From the NCBI GenBank assembly GCA_902767565.1, contig CACXHY010000002.1:124001-188000 (forward strand): a stretch of DNA of 64,000 bases, read 5' to 3'. The stretch is from an uncultured Eubacteriales bacterium. GTDB taxonomy: Bacteria; Bacillota; Clostridia; Christensenellales; Aristaeellaceae. Position numbers and translations under genes: made by a program. This document shows, piece after piece, positions 43,608 to 56,078 of this stretch; positions within the stretch are counted from its first letter, which is position 1; each line of letters begins with the position of its first letter. The notes beneath the pieces are model-generated. The model was not told the origin of the DNA, ran no database searches, and saw only the letters and a program-made list of their open reading frames with translations.

Positions 43608-45499
43608 ATGGCAAAGAAGCTTGAGGTCAGGAACCTGACCATCTCATTCCGCACCAACAACGGCGCGGTGCATGCCGTCCGCGATGTCTCCTTCGACCTG
43701 GAGGCCGGCGAGACGCTGGCCATCGCGGGTGAGAGCGGCTCCGGCAAGTCGGTCACCAACCGCGCCATCATGGGCATTCTCGCCGGCAACGCCATGGTGG
43801 AGGGCGGCGAGATCATCTATGACGGCAAGGATCTGCTGAAGATCCCCGAGGAAGACTTCCATACCCTGCGCGGCCATAAGCTGTCCATGGTATTCCAGGA
43901 TCCCCTGTCCGCCCTGAACCCCATCATGCGCATCGGCAAACAGCTGACCGAGGCCATGATCCTGAACAACAAGGAGCGCCGGGCCGACGGCAGGAAGCGC
44001 TACAAGGACATCAGCCGCAAGCTGGCCGCCCATATGACCGCCGCGCTCAGGGAGGACGGCGATCGCGACCCCGCCGGCCATGTGAGGCGCCTGATGGACA
44101 CGGTGGACACCCTGATGACCCGCGCCGCCGGCAGTGAGAACCGGTGGCAGACGGAGCAGGAGATCCGGAGCGAGGGCATCTGGACCGTTTCCGACGACAA
44201 GCCCGATTTCCTGGCTCAGGCAGCCGACGCGGAAGGCCTGGATTGGGAAGCGGTGCGCGACGATTTCATCACGTGCGCCAAAGCGGCCCTGCGCCATTCC
44301 AACGAGCAGGCCGCGCAGGCGCGTCATGCCGCCTGTGAGGCGCTGGACGCCGCGCTTCCCGCTTTCGGCGCCGAAAGCCTGGACCTGAAAGCATGCGGAG
44401 AGTACGGCAAGGCCGCGGCGGATGCCGTGGAAGCGGCCATCGATCCGCTGGCCCTGCAGAAGGACAGCATGGCCTATGTTTTCCGCAGCAGCATCCGTGC
44501 GGGCCTCGAGCATTACGCCGCGGGCCTGAAGCGGAACCCCAGGGAGGAAAAGCGCTACGCCGCGGAATCCCGGAAGCACGATCGGCTGACCGCCAAGGGC
44601 AAGTTCGCACCGACCCCGGTGCCCATGAACCCGGTGGACATGGAGCGCGTGCAGCGGGAGATGACCGGCTCCATCGGCAATCTGCGCGATCATCTGAACG
44701 AACTGCCGGACCGGCTGACGGAAGACCAGCTCCAGACCGGGGCGGAAGAGATGCTGGCCTACCTCGACCGCTGTGCCTGTGACCGGAGCTACAAGCTCAA
44801 CGGCGCGACCGCGCAGCACCGGGCCATCCAGCTGATGAAGGAAGTCGGCATCCCCGAGCCCGAGAAGCGGTATCACCAGTATCCCTTCGAATTCTCCGGC
44901 GGCATGCGGCAGCGCATCGTCATCGCCATCGCCCTGTCCGCCAATCCCGACATCCTGATCTGCGACGAACCCACCACCGCGCTGGACGTGACGATCCAGG
45001 CGCAGATCCTGGAGCTGATCAACAAGCTGAAGCGGGAGCGCAACCTTTCCGTCATTTTCATCACCCATGACCTGGGCGTCGTGGCCAACATGGCGGATAA
45101 GATCGCCATCATGTACGCCGGCAAGATCGTCGAGTACGGCACCGCCGACGACGTGTTCTACGATCCCCGCCATCCCTATACCTGGGCGCTGCTGTCCTCC
45201 ATGCCCGACCTGGAGACCAAGGAGAAGCTGGCGGCCATCCCCGGCACTCCGCCGGACATGCTGCTGCCTCCCAAGGGCGACGCCTTCGCGGCCCGGAACC
45301 AGTACGCCATGGAGATCGACTTCGAAGAGCAGCCGCCCATGTTCAGGATCTCCGAGACCCACAGCGCCGCTACCTGGCTGCTGCATCCCAACGCGCCCCA
45401 TGTGGAGCCCCCGGCCATCGTGACGGAGCGCATCCAACGCATGCTGGCCGCCTCGAAGGATCAGCCCGAAGCGCAGACGACGGAGGGAGGTGATCTGGC

Positions 45500-45503
<4 letters not shown>
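43608..45503 (+). CDS. oppD: Oligopeptide ABC importer ATPase OppD-type with ~270-residue insertion
   Basis: A 631-residue ATPase; usual OppD proteins are 320-360. Walker A GESGSGKSV is near residue 41 and the Q-loop FQDPLSALNP near 96. The signature FSGGMRQR comes only at about 428, followed by Walker B ILICDEPTTALD, the H-loop THDLG and a C-terminal oligopeptide-cap domain. The extra ~270 residues between Q-loop and signature fall in the helical subdomain and are charged, mostly helical and without membrane segments. GGAGG precedes the ATG; the next gene overlaps by 4 bases. Confidence 0.9.
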
Positions 45504-48204
<2,701 letters not shown>

Positions 48205-48208
<4 letters not shown>

Positions 48209-48633
48209 ACACTGAAAAGAAAAAACCCGGCCTGAAGCGGGTGCTGGTCGCCCTGGGCATCGGCGCGGCCATGTTTGCCGCAATGATGGCCTGGCGGGGC
48301 GGTTTCACCGCAGCGGATCCCGCGGCGCGGTGGCAGTGCATATCCGACGCCTTCTTCGTGCCGGGCATCCTGCTGGCCGCCTTCGGCCTGCTGGTGTGGG
48401 TCGCGGACGGCGGTGCCTTCGACGCGCTGAAGTTCATGGTGCAGAAGCTGTTCATCATCATCCTGTCCGACGAGAAGCGCGCCAAGTATCCGAAGACCTT
48501 TTACGACTACAAGGTGCAGCAGGAAGCGAAGGAGCGCGCGCCCGTTTCGCATCTGCTGTGGATCGGGCTGGGCTTCATCGCGGCGGCCGGCGTGGCGCTG
48601 TACGTGTACAGCAGATATGCCCCCCTGACCTGA
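48205..48633 (+). CDS. DUF3899-like small membrane protein
   Basis: A 142-residue protein with three predicted transmembrane segments (about 12-30, 50-68 and 112-134) and a basic N-terminus. The middle LLAAFGLLVWVADGGAFDALKF matches the pattern of the DUF3899 family of unknown function. It overlaps the oppF stop by 4 bases, so it is co-translated with the importer and may be an accessory subunit. Confidence 0.75.
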
Positions 48634-48639
48634 GACACT

Positions 48640-48671
48640 GGGGACCGCTCTTCCGGGCGGTCCCCGCTTTC
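48640..48671 (+). terminator. Terminator of the Opp operon
   Basis: GGGGACCGC and GCGGTCCCC around a short loop, then CTTTC. It stands between the Opp operon and the M42 peptidase gene, so some read-through is possible. Confidence 0.75.
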
Positions 48672-48693
48672 AATGAACGAAAGGAGATCCACC

Positions 48694-49713
48694 ATGCTTG
48701 CAGCCTACTGCCTGGAACAACTCAAAGCGCTGTCCGCCATCCCTTCCCCCACGGGTATGACGGGGGAGTGCGCCGCCTATCTGATGGCGGAACTGACCCG
48801 TCTGGGCTTTGAGCCCCACATGACCCGCAAAGGCGCGGTGCGCTGCGTGGTGAGCAAGGGCCCTCATCCCGTACTGATCAGCGGTCATATCGACACCCTG
48901 GGCTGTGTGGTGCGCGCGGTGAAACCCAACGGCCGTCTGCGCTACTCCAAGATCGGCGGCTGGAACGACAACGCCATCGAGAACGAAAACGTGACGATCC
49001 ACACCCGCGGCGGCAGGACCTTCACCGGCACGGTGCAGTCCGTCCACGCCAGCCGCCACGTGTGGCGCGACATCACGAAAGAGGAGCGCAATGACCAGAC
49101 CCTCGAGATCGTCCTGGACGAAGAAGTGAACGACAAGGCCGCAGCCGCCGCCCTGGGCATCCGTGCCGGCGACTTTGTATCCTTCGACCCCCGCTTTGTG
49201 CTGACGGACAGCGGCTATATCAAGTGCCGCTTCCTGGACGACAAGGCCTCCGCGGCCCTGATGCTCCAGCTGGCGAAGGACATCGCAGACGGCGCCGTGA
49301 AGCCCGGGCGCAAGGTCACGCTCTTCTTCACCGTGTATGAGGAGATCGGCCACGGCGCCTCGACCCTGTACGCCGAGGACGCCGAGGACATTCTGGCGGT
49401 GGACATGGGCTGCGTGGGGGACGACCTGGAGGGCAGCGAGACGAAGGTCTCCATCTGCGCCCAGGATGCCGCCGGTCCCTACGACTGGGACCTGACCAAT
49501 GAGCTGATCGCCCGGGCGGAGCGGCTGGGCCTGCCCTACGCGGTGGACGTGTTCCCCAGCTATTCCTCCGACGCCGCCACCGCCCTCAAAGCCGGCCTCG
49601 ACGCCCGGTTCGCCTGCTTCGGCACAGGCGTGTTTGCCTCTCACGGCTACGAGCGCACGCATGTGAAGGGGATGGAGGCCACGCTCCGGCTCATGGAGGA
49701 CGCGGTGCTGTGA
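48694..49713 (+). CDS. M42 family metallo-aminopeptidase
   Basis: A 339-residue cytoplasmic peptidase of the M42 (glutamyl aminopeptidase/FrvX) family. Metal and catalytic blocks are SGHIDTLG (His/Asp), FLDDKAS (bridging Asp), YEEIGHGAS (Glu-Glu) and VDMGCVGDD. A C-terminal His is in SHGYERTH. The start is the ATG behind AAAGGAG rather than the earlier ATG at 48673. Position just after the Opp operon suggests that it degrades imported peptides. Confidence 0.92.
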   Translation: MLAAYCLEQLKALSAIPSPTGMTGECAAYLMAELTRLGFEPHMTRKGAVRCVVSKGPHPVLISGHIDTLGCVVRAVKPNGRLRYSKIGGWNDNAIENENVTIHTRGGRTFTGTVQSVHASRHVWRDITKEERNDQTLEIVLDEEVNDKAAAAALGIRAGDFVSFDPRFVLTDSGYIKCRFLDDKASAALMLQLAKDIADGAVKPGRKVTLFFTVYEEIGHGASTLYAEDAEDILAVDMGCVGDDLEGSETKVSICAQDAAGPYDWDLTNELIARAERLGLPYAVDVFPSYSSDAATALKAGLDARFACFGTGVFASHGYERTHVKGMEATLRLMEDAVL

Positions 49714-49865
49714 GCGCGTGAGGATCAGCCGTGCGGGCAGGACATGACGCCGCCACATGGAATATGATAGATTCAGAAGAATTTGCGGGACAGCGAACCC
49801 GGCCTTTCCCCGGGAAGGGACCGGTCCGGGAAGAGACTGACCGCATCCGAAGGAGGAGACACACG

Positions 49866-51224
49866 ATGAAGAGAACGTCATGGCTCGCGGCTGCTCTCGC
49901 CGTGCTTCTGATCCTGGCGACGGCTCTTGCGGATGCCGCGCTGCCGAAGGATTCGCTGCAGGTGCAGGACCTGTACGATTTCAACAGGGGCGGACTGACG
50001 GTCGAATCGGCCGGCACATCGGGCAGCGGGGATTGGCGGCGCAAGTTCCGGGGCGACAAGAGCGCCGTGGAGCAGACGATCGGCGCCTATGTCCGGATCC
50101 TCACATCCGGGTCGTACAATTTTGAGGTGAACCGGGAATACGTGCAGGAGTACAAGGGCGACAAGTATTATTCCGTGACCCTGACCTATACCGGGACGGG
50201 CAGCTTCGCCGGCAGGGGGAAGCTGGAACAGCAGTTTGACGACGGGAATTACGGCGACATCATGATCTACTACTGTCCCTACTCCAGCAGGAGCAAGAAC
50301 TACGAGGGCTACATCTATGTGGCCAAGGGGCTGGAGGTGACGGACCTGGGCCTGCGCTCGGACGGCGATCACGTGTCGGTGGCGCCCGCAGGCCTGTCCG
50401 CCGGGGCAGGGTTGGTGGAAAACGCGGACGGCACTTTCTCCACCTCCGACGGCCGCCTGACGGCCGGCGTGGGCCAGGCCGCGGTGCTGCGGGACGGCGA
50501 CCCGTGTCAGACGCGGGACATCTCCCTGAACCGGAATCGCCAGAATGAGAAGGAAGAATTCATGATCGAGGGCTACTACCGCAATGAGGGCATGGTCATG
50601 ACCTTCCCCTACCGGAGCCTGATGACCGGCGACACCTACGGCCTGCGGCAGATGGGCCAGACGGTCTTTGAGGACGGGTACGAGAACAAGCTGAGCGGTT
50701 TCCTCACCAAACGATTCGCCTACATCTTCGGCATTTGCCACCAGGGGGATTACCTGTATGCGCATCCCGATCCCACCGAGAGCATTCAGGATCTGCTGAT
50801 CCGGGTGATGCTGTGGGACGAGGACCGGGGCATCGCCGTCCTCTACATCGCGTGCGAGGTGGACAGCGCACCGTATCTGGTGGAGGCGCTGGCGGTCTTC
50901 GACATGAACGCCGCCGCCACCTATAACGGCAGTGCGGAGCGCGTGAGCATGAAGGTGGGGGAGAAGAAGAGCTTTGCCTTCAGCGACCGGGTGTATATGC
51001 CCAACTACGAGCTCTACCAGTGGGAGGTGCTGGAGGGCAGCGCCAACATCGAACTGACCGGCAACCGCTATCAGGAGTGCACCGTGACCGCCACCTGGGA
51101 GGGCCAGGCCCGGATCCGGGTGACATACACGTACGGTACCGATGAGCCGGATGTCCTCACCGGCAAGCCCCGCAATGCCGAGAAGACCATACAGCGCGAG
51201 TACCTGATCGAGATCACGCGCTGA
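49866..51224 (+). CDS. Secreted protein of unknown function
   Basis: A 452-residue exported protein. A signal peptide (about 1-24) ends ALADA-AL. The next ~100 residues are Gly, Ser and Tyr-rich beta strands (SYNFEVNREYVQEYKGDKYYSV). The C-terminal ~95 residues (RVSMKVGEKKSFAFSDRVY onward) look like an immunoglobulin-like domain of the bacterial Big type. No enzymatic motif or membrane anchor is seen. AAGGAGG precedes the ATG. It may be co-transcribed with the M42 gene, though a TATGAT at 49763 could give it its own promoter. Confidence 0.7.
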   Translation: MKRTSWLAAALAVLLILATALADAALPKDSLQVQDLYDFNRGGLTVESAGTSGSGDWRRKFRGDKSAVEQTIGAYVRILTSGSYNFEVNREYVQEYKGDKYYSVTLTYTGTGSFAGRGKLEQQFDDGNYGDIMIYYCPYSSRSKNYEGYIYVAKGLEVTDLGLRSDGDHVSVAPAGLSAGAGLVENADGTFSTSDGRLTAGVGQAAVLRDGDPCQTRDISLNRNRQNEKEEFMIEGYYRNEGMVMTFPYRSLMTGDTYGLRQMGQTVFEDGYENKLSGFLTKRFAYIFGICHQGDYLYAHPDPTESIQDLLIRVMLWDEDRGIAVLYIACEVDSAPYLVEALAVFDMNAAATYNGSAERVSMKVGEKKSFAFSDRVYMPNYELYQWEVLEGSANIELTGNRYQECTVTATWEGQARIRVTYTYGTDEPDVLTGKPRNAEKTIQREYLIEITR

Positions 51225-51237
51225 ATCCGGCACAATC

Positions 51238-51278
51238 AAAACGGCGCATGCCCTCGTGACGGACGTGCGCCGTTTATA
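51238..51278. terminator. Bidirectional terminator
   Basis: AAACGGCGCA and TGCGCCGTTT form the stem, with A and T runs at both sides. It serves the secreted-protein gene (+) and the methyltransferase gene (-), which converge here. Confidence 0.85.
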
Positions 51279-51289
51279 GTGCGGATGCC

Positions 51290-52195
51290 TTACCGCGGAC
51301 GTTCGAGCGCTGCCGCGAAGAAGCCTTCATACAGCTCCGTCGGCTTCACGCACATCGTGCCGGGGATCGTGACGGGAAGGGCGGGCACCGCGCCCCGCAG
51401 CGCGTCCGGAACGGGAATGAGCTTCAGTCCCGCGTCCAGGGCGGTCTGCACAACGGCCTCGTTTTCCTCCCGGAGGACCGAGCAGGTGGCGTATACCAGC
51501 GTGCCGCCGGGTTTCAGCACGCTCACGGCCTTCTTCATCAGCGCCTTCTGCGTCTTCACCGTCTTCTGCACCCAGGCAGGCTCCATGCGGCGGGGCGGGA
51601 TGCCGTCGCCCAGGAGGATCGTGCCGCTGCCGGTGCAGGGGGCGTCCAGCAGCACCGCGTCGAAGCGGAACAGCGGATCCAGCTGCCGTGCGTCGGTGTT
51701 CATGACCACGCAGCGGCGCACGCCCTGCGTCTGCAGATTGTGCCGCAGGCGTTCGGCCCGTGCGCTGTCCCGCTCGCAGCAGGTCAGGTCGATCTGCCCC
51801 CGGGCGAGCGCGGCCAGCTGGGTGGATTTGCCCCCCGGCGCGGCGCACATGTCCAAGACGCTCATCCCCGGCTCCAGGGGCATGAGAAGGGCCGGCAGCA
51901 TGGCGGAGAGGCTCTGCAGGTAAACGCGCCCCTCCGCGTACAGCGGCAGGGCTTCCACGTCCTTCTCCGATGCGCCCGGAAGCACGCGGGCATCCGCGTA
52001 CCAGCTCAGCGGCTGCGGATCCGGGCATGCCTCCCGGAGAAGCGCCTCGGTTTCCGCCGTGTCTCCCCGCAGGGGATTCAGCCGCAGGGTCACCGGGCGG
52101 CGCGAAACAAAGCCCGCGGCGATCTCATCGGCGAGCGCGGCGCCGTAGTCCCGGACCAGGGCGGCGCGGAGATATTCGGGGATCATGGAGTCCAT
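51290..52195 (-). CDS. RsmB/NOP2-type rRNA cytosine-C5 methyltransferase
   Basis: A 301-residue SAM-dependent enzyme of the NOL1/NOP2/Sun family. The SAM motif VLDMCAAPGGKST is near residue 105, and both catalytic-type cysteines are seen: DAPCTGSG and YATCSVLREENE. The N-terminal segment lacks the NusB-like domain of RsmB, so RsmF or a related enzyme is more likely. GAGG lies 8 bases before the chosen ATG. The target base in rRNA cannot be told. It is monocistronic. Confidence 0.9.
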   Translation of the reverse strand: MDSMIPEYLRAALVRDYGAALADEIAAGFVSRRPVTLRLNPLRGDTAETEALLREACPDPQPLSWYADARVLPGASEKDVEALPLYAEGRVYLQSLSAMLPALLMPLEPGMSVLDMCAAPGGKSTQLAALARGQIDLTCCERDSARAERLRHNLQTQGVRRCVVMNTDARQLDPLFRFDAVLLDAPCTGSGTILLGDGIPPRRMEPAWVQKTVKTQKALMKKAVSVLKPGGTLVYATCSVLREENEAVVQTALDAGLKLIPVPDALRGAVPALPVTIPGTMCVKPTELYEGFFAAALERPR

Positions 52196-52324
52196 AAGCT
52201 TTACCTCGTGCGGGACCGGCCGCGCCGGATCATGGGATGCGGCATGTGCAAAGGGCATGGGATCCGGGCCCGATGCCTTGCATTTCATGATCCCGATCCG
52301 CAGCCTGCCGCGATGACTGTGCCC

Positions 52325-52353
52325 ATTATAGCAAATCGGGGAAGGGAAGACAA
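52325..52353 (-). promoter_or_regulatory. Promoter of the rRNA methyltransferase gene
   Basis: On the minus strand, -35 TTGTCT, 17-bp spacer, consensus -10 TATAAT. It leaves an untranslated leader of about 120 bases with an imperfect GC hairpin. Confidence 0.7.
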
Positions 52354-52382
52354 GACGGCCCCGGAGCGGACGGCGCAAATGC

Positions 52383-52411
52383 TTGACAATCCCGCGAAAA
52401 GGCCTTATACT
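52383..52411 (+). promoter_or_regulatory. Promoter of the metG T-box transcript
   Basis: Consensus -35 TTGACA, 17-bp spacer, -10 TATACT, about 265 bases before the metG ATG. Confidence 0.85.
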
Positions 52412-52417
52412 CACCCC

Positions 52418-52640
52418 ATCGGCTTTGAAGGGGAGAGTACCGCGAAGGCGGGCGCAAAGCGAGCTGCAGCCGGTGAGAGGCAGCCGCCGCGCACGCGGGA
52501 ACATGGCCCCGGAGCCCCGGCGGCGAAGCGCAGGCCAAGCCCCCGGCGGGTCGCACCGTTATCTGTATGAAGAGCGAACAATCAGGGTGGTACCGCGGAC
52601 CTTCTCCGCCCCTGTCCCACGGGGCGTTTTTTCATGCCCG
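52418..52640 (+). ncRNA. T-box leader RNA of metG
   Basis: The T-box sequence AGGGTGGTACCGCG is at 52584-52597, preceded by Stem I with a candidate specifier ATG in GGGAACATGG (about 52497-52506). A terminator follows at 52607-52634 (CGCCCC, loop, GGGGCG, T run). Uncharged tRNA-Met should pair with specifier and T-box and favour the antiterminator, raising metG expression under methionine shortage. Confidence 0.92.
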
Positions 52641-52674
52641 CGGGTGAAGAGATCATCCTTTGGAGGAATGCAGC

Positions 52675-54678
52675 ATGAGCAAGGGCACCTTCTACATCAC
52701 GACCCCCATCTACTACCCAAGCGGCAACATGACCATCGGCCACACCTACACCACCGTGGCCGCTGACACCATGACCCGGTTCAAGAAGCTGACGGGGTAT
52801 GAGACTTACTTCCTCACCGGCACCGACGAGCACGGCCAGAAGATCGAGAAGAAGGCCGCCGAGACCGGCGTCACCCCCATCCAGTATGTGGACAGGATCG
52901 TCGCCGAGACCAAGGACCTGTGGAAGCTGATGAACATCGGGTACGACGACTTCATCCGCACCACCGAGGACCGGCACGTGAAGATCGTGCAGAAGATCTT
53001 CCGGCAGTTCTATGAGCAGGGCGACATCTACAAGGCCGAGTACGAGGGCATGTACTGCACCCCCTGCGAGTCCTTCTGGACGCCCACCCAGCTGGCGGAG
53101 AAGGACGGGGTCAAGGTCTGCCCCGACTGCGGACGGCCCTGCCAGCCCATGAAGGAGGAGAGCTATTTCTTCCGCATGAGCAAGTATCAGGACTGGATGA
53201 TCGACTACATCGAGCAGCACCCGGACTTCATCCAGCCCGCCTCCCGCGCCAACGAGATGATCAACAACTTCCTGAAGCCCGGCCTGCAGGACCTGTGCGT
53301 CAGCCGCACCAGCGTCAAGTGGGGCGTGCCGGTGGACTTTGACCCGGCCCACACCGTGTACGTGTGGATCGACGCCCTCTCCAACTACATCACCGCCCTG
53401 GGCTACGGCACCGACCACGACGAGCTCTACCGCAAGTTCTGGCCGGCCGACGTGCATCTGGTGGGCAAGGAGATCGTCCGCTTCCACACCATCTACTGGC
53501 CCATCATGCTCCATGCTCTGGGGCTGCCGCTGCCCAGGCAGGTCTTCGGCCACGGCTGGCTGCTGTTCGGCGCGGACCGCATGAGCAAATCCAAGGGCAA
53601 CGTGGTCTATCCCGGCCCCATCGTGGCCCGCTACGGCGTGGACGCCCTGCGCTACTACCTCATGCGCGAGATGCCCTTCGGCGCCGACGGCAACTACACC
53701 AACGAATCCTTCCTGACCCGCACCAACGCAGACCTGGCCAACGACCTGGGCAACCTGGTCAGCCGCACGGTCGCGATGATCGAAAAGTATTTCGGCGGCG
53801 TCCTTCCGGCGTGGGACGAGGCCGGATACGTCGCGGAGGAGGACGATGCCCTGCGGGAGCACTGCGCCGCCCTGCCCGGCCTGGTGGAGGCGCAGATGGA
53901 CAAGCTGCAGTTCTCCCAGGCGCTGACGGAGATCTGGAAGGTCATCGGCGAGTGCAACAAATACATCGACCTGACCCAGCCCTGGGTCCTGGGCAAGGAT
54001 CCGGAAAAGCAGGCCCGGCTGGCCAACGTGCTGCTGAACCTGGCCGAATGCGTGCGGTTCGCCGCCGTCCTCATCGGGCCCTTCATGCCCAACACCCCCG
54101 ACCGCATCTATGCGCAGCTGGGCGTGACGGATGACAGCCTGAAGACCTGGGACAGCCTGAGCAGCTTCGGCCGCCTGCCCGCGGGGCTCACCGTGCGCAA
54201 GGGCGAAGCCCTCTTCCCCCGCATCGACGTGAAGAAGGAGCTGGAGATCCTCGCCGCCGACACCGCCCCCGCCGCGCCGGAAAAGAAAGCCGAGGCCCCG
54301 AAGGAGAAAAAGGACAACGCCAAAAAGCACGAGGAGCCGGAGTTCCCCGAGGTCATCGCCTTCGATGATTTCGCGAAGTGCAAGATGCAGGTGGCGCGCG
54401 TGCTGACCTGCGAAAAGGTGGAGAAGAGCACCAAGCTCCTGCGGTTCCGCCTCTCCTTCGGCGCGGATGGCGAGCGCACCATCCTCAGCGGCATCGCGAA
54501 GTACTACGACCCCGCCGCCCTCGTGGGGAAGCAGGTGGTGGCCGTCACCAACCTGGCCCCCCGGAAGATCGCCGGGGAGGAGAGCCAGGGCATGATCCTG
54601 TCCGCCCTGGACAACGCCGGCAACCTGCGCCTCATGAGCGTCATGGAGGGCGTGGAGGACGGCGCGATCATCGGATGA
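52675..54678 (+). CDS. metG: Methionine-tRNA ligase with C-terminal tRNA-binding domain
   Basis: A 667-residue class I synthetase. The HIGH-like motif is TIGH in MTIGHTYTT near residue 21, KMSKS is RMSKSKGN near residue 301, and zinc cysteines are in CTPCESF and CPDCGRPC. A Lys/Glu-rich linker (about 525-555) leads to an EMAP-like tRNA-binding domain (about 560-667). The start is the ATG behind TTTGGAGGA; the frame begins earlier at a TTG. Expression is under T-box control. Confidence 0.97.
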   Translation: MSKGTFYITTPIYYPSGNMTIGHTYTTVAADTMTRFKKLTGYETYFLTGTDEHGQKIEKKAAETGVTPIQYVDRIVAETKDLWKLMNIGYDDFIRTTEDRHVKIVQKIFRQFYEQGDIYKAEYEGMYCTPCESFWTPTQLAEKDGVKVCPDCGRPCQPMKEESYFFRMSKYQDWMIDYIEQHPDFIQPASRANEMINNFLKPGLQDLCVSRTSVKWGVPVDFDPAHTVYVWIDALSNYITALGYGTDHDELYRKFWPADVHLVGKEIVRFHTIYWPIMLHALGLPLPRQVFGHGWLLFGADRMSKSKGNVVYPGPIVARYGVDALRYYLMREMPFGADGNYTNESFLTRTNADLANDLGNLVSRTVAMIEKYFGGVLPAWDEAGYVAEEDDALREHCAALPGLVEAQMDKLQFSQALTEIWKVIGECNKYIDLTQPWVLGKDPEKQARLANVLLNLAECVRFAAVLIGPFMPNTPDRIYAQLGVTDDSLKTWDSLSSFGRLPAGLTVRKGEALFPRIDVKKELEILAADTAPAAPEKKAEAPKEKKDNAKKHEEPEFPEVIAFDDFAKCKMQVARVLTCEKVEKSTKLLRFRLSFGADGERTILSGIAKYYDPAALVGKQVVAVTNLAPRKIAGEESQGMILSALDNAGNLRLMSVMEGVEDGAIIG

Positions 54679-54688
54679 GGAGGCGCTC

Positions 54689-55462
54689 ATGGACCCTTTC
54701 ATCGCCTGCTGCGGCCTGGACTGCGAACGCTGCGACGCCCGCCTCGCCACCGTGCGGGACGACGAGGACCTGCGCCGCAGGGTCGCGGCCCGCTGGTCGG
54801 AGCTGAACCACGCGGACATCACCCCGGAGATGATCCGCTGCGAGGGCTGCCGCGTCAACGGCGCGAAGACCCCTTACGCGGAGGCCATCTGCCCCATCCG
54901 TCCCTGCGCCGCCGCCCGGCGGGCTGAGACCTGCGCGGACTGCGCGGACATGGATGCCTGCGGAAAGCTGGCCGCCATCACCCGGAACAGCCCCGACGCC
55001 CTCCGGAACCTGAACGCGGGCGAATGCGTGGCCCTGCGGGAAAGACCGGAGCTTCTGGAGACCGCCGCGGCGTGGTTCCACGAAAAGTGGGGCGTGCCGG
55101 AAAGCGCGTACCGCGAGCGCATGCAGGCCTACCTGGACGGCGAGACCGAGTACGGCTGGTACCTGTGCCTGATCGGCCGCGGGATCGCCGGCGGGCTGGG
55201 CGTCATCGACAATGACTTTCATGACCGGAAGGACCTCACGCCCAACATTTGCGCGGTGTACACGGAAGAGGCGCGGCGCGGCCGCGGCATCGCGGGGCGC
55301 CTGCTGAAGCTGGCCGTGGAGGATCTGAGAGCCAAAGGCATATCCCCGGTGTATCTGGTCACCGATCACACCGGCTTTTACGAGCGGTACGGCTGGGAAT
55401 TCCTCTGCATGGCGCAGGGGGACGGCGAGCCGGAACCGACGCGGGTATACATCCATCGCTGA
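54689..55462 (+). CDS. DUF3795-GNAT fusion protein
   Basis: A 257-residue two-domain protein. The N-terminal ~90 residues are a cysteine-rich DUF3795-like module with CGLDCERCDA, CEGCRVNG and CADCADMDAC pairs that could bind zinc or a cluster. The C-terminal part (about 110-257) is a GNAT with acetyl-CoA loop RRGRGIAGRLLKLA and the typical YERYGW end. It starts 10 bases after metG and may share its transcript. The substrate is unknown. Confidence 0.82.
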   Translation: MDPFIACCGLDCERCDARLATVRDDEDLRRRVAARWSELNHADITPEMIRCEGCRVNGAKTPYAEAICPIRPCAAARRAETCADCADMDACGKLAAITRNSPDALRNLNAGECVALRERPELLETAAAWFHEKWGVPESAYRERMQAYLDGETEYGWYLCLIGRGIAGGLGVIDNDFHDRKDLTPNICAVYTEEARRGRGIAGRLLKLAVEDLRAKGISPVYLVTDHTGFYERYGWEFLCMAQGDGEPEPTRVYIHR

Positions 55463-55493
55463 GCTTTCGGCGCGGCGGATCCCGCGCAAGACG

Positions 55494-55529
55494 ACACGGC
55501 CGCATCATCCGGTGCGGGCCGTGTTTTTC
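55494..55529 (+). terminator. Terminator after the DUF3795-GNAT gene
   Basis: ACACGGCC and GGCCGTGT around a GC-rich loop, followed by TTTTTCC, 31 bases past the stop codon. Confidence 0.8.
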
Positions 55530-55702
55530 CGTGTCCGTGCCCCGTGACCTGCGGTGCCACCGGCCGTCGCATCAGAACGGCCCTCCGGAGGATGATGAAA
55601 AAAGCAGTCATCCCGTTTGCTATGATGCAGATGATCCCGGGAAGGAACGCCCGACAGCGGGCCCGCCGGATCATCCAGTCACAGAGCGGAGGTGCATCCA
55701 TC

Positions 55703-55960
55703 ATGTTCGATCCCAATCAACTGCGGTACGCCGGCCGGCAGCGGGGCATTGATGTTTTCTACTACGGCGGCATCCGCATCGACGCCTCCATCGCGAGGGA
55801 GGACGGCCAGCAGGTCCTGTACGTCGGTCTGGGCAGGGAGCTTCCCGAAAGGATCCTCTCCGGCCTGCTGGCGTGGTTCGGTCTCGACCGCGGGAAGGAC
55901 TTTTCCGAGTACGAGTTCCCGGACGAAAGCTGCTATTTCGTCCAGCGCCGGGCGGCCTGA
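55703..55960 (+). CDS. Small protein of unknown function
   Basis: An 85-residue protein beginning MFDPNQLRYAGRQRGIDVFYYGGIRIDAS. It is mixed alpha/beta with no signal peptide, transmembrane segment or metal motif. GCGGAGGTG lies upstream of the ATG. The 240-base gap before it holds a terminator and a possible -10 (TATGAT near 55620). I do not recognise a family. Confidence 0.6.
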   Translation: MFDPNQLRYAGRQRGIDVFYYGGIRIDASIAREDGQQVLYVGLGRELPERILSGLLAWFGLDRGKDFSEYEFPDESCYFVQRRAA

Positions 55961-56078
55961 ACGGATGCCAGCCCGCGCGAAGCCGCCGATGTTCAAAAAA
56001 CAGATCATCGGATCCGCTAAGATGAGGATGCGAAAGAGAACAGGCCGGGATCGCGGGAATGATCGAGGAGGTATCGCA

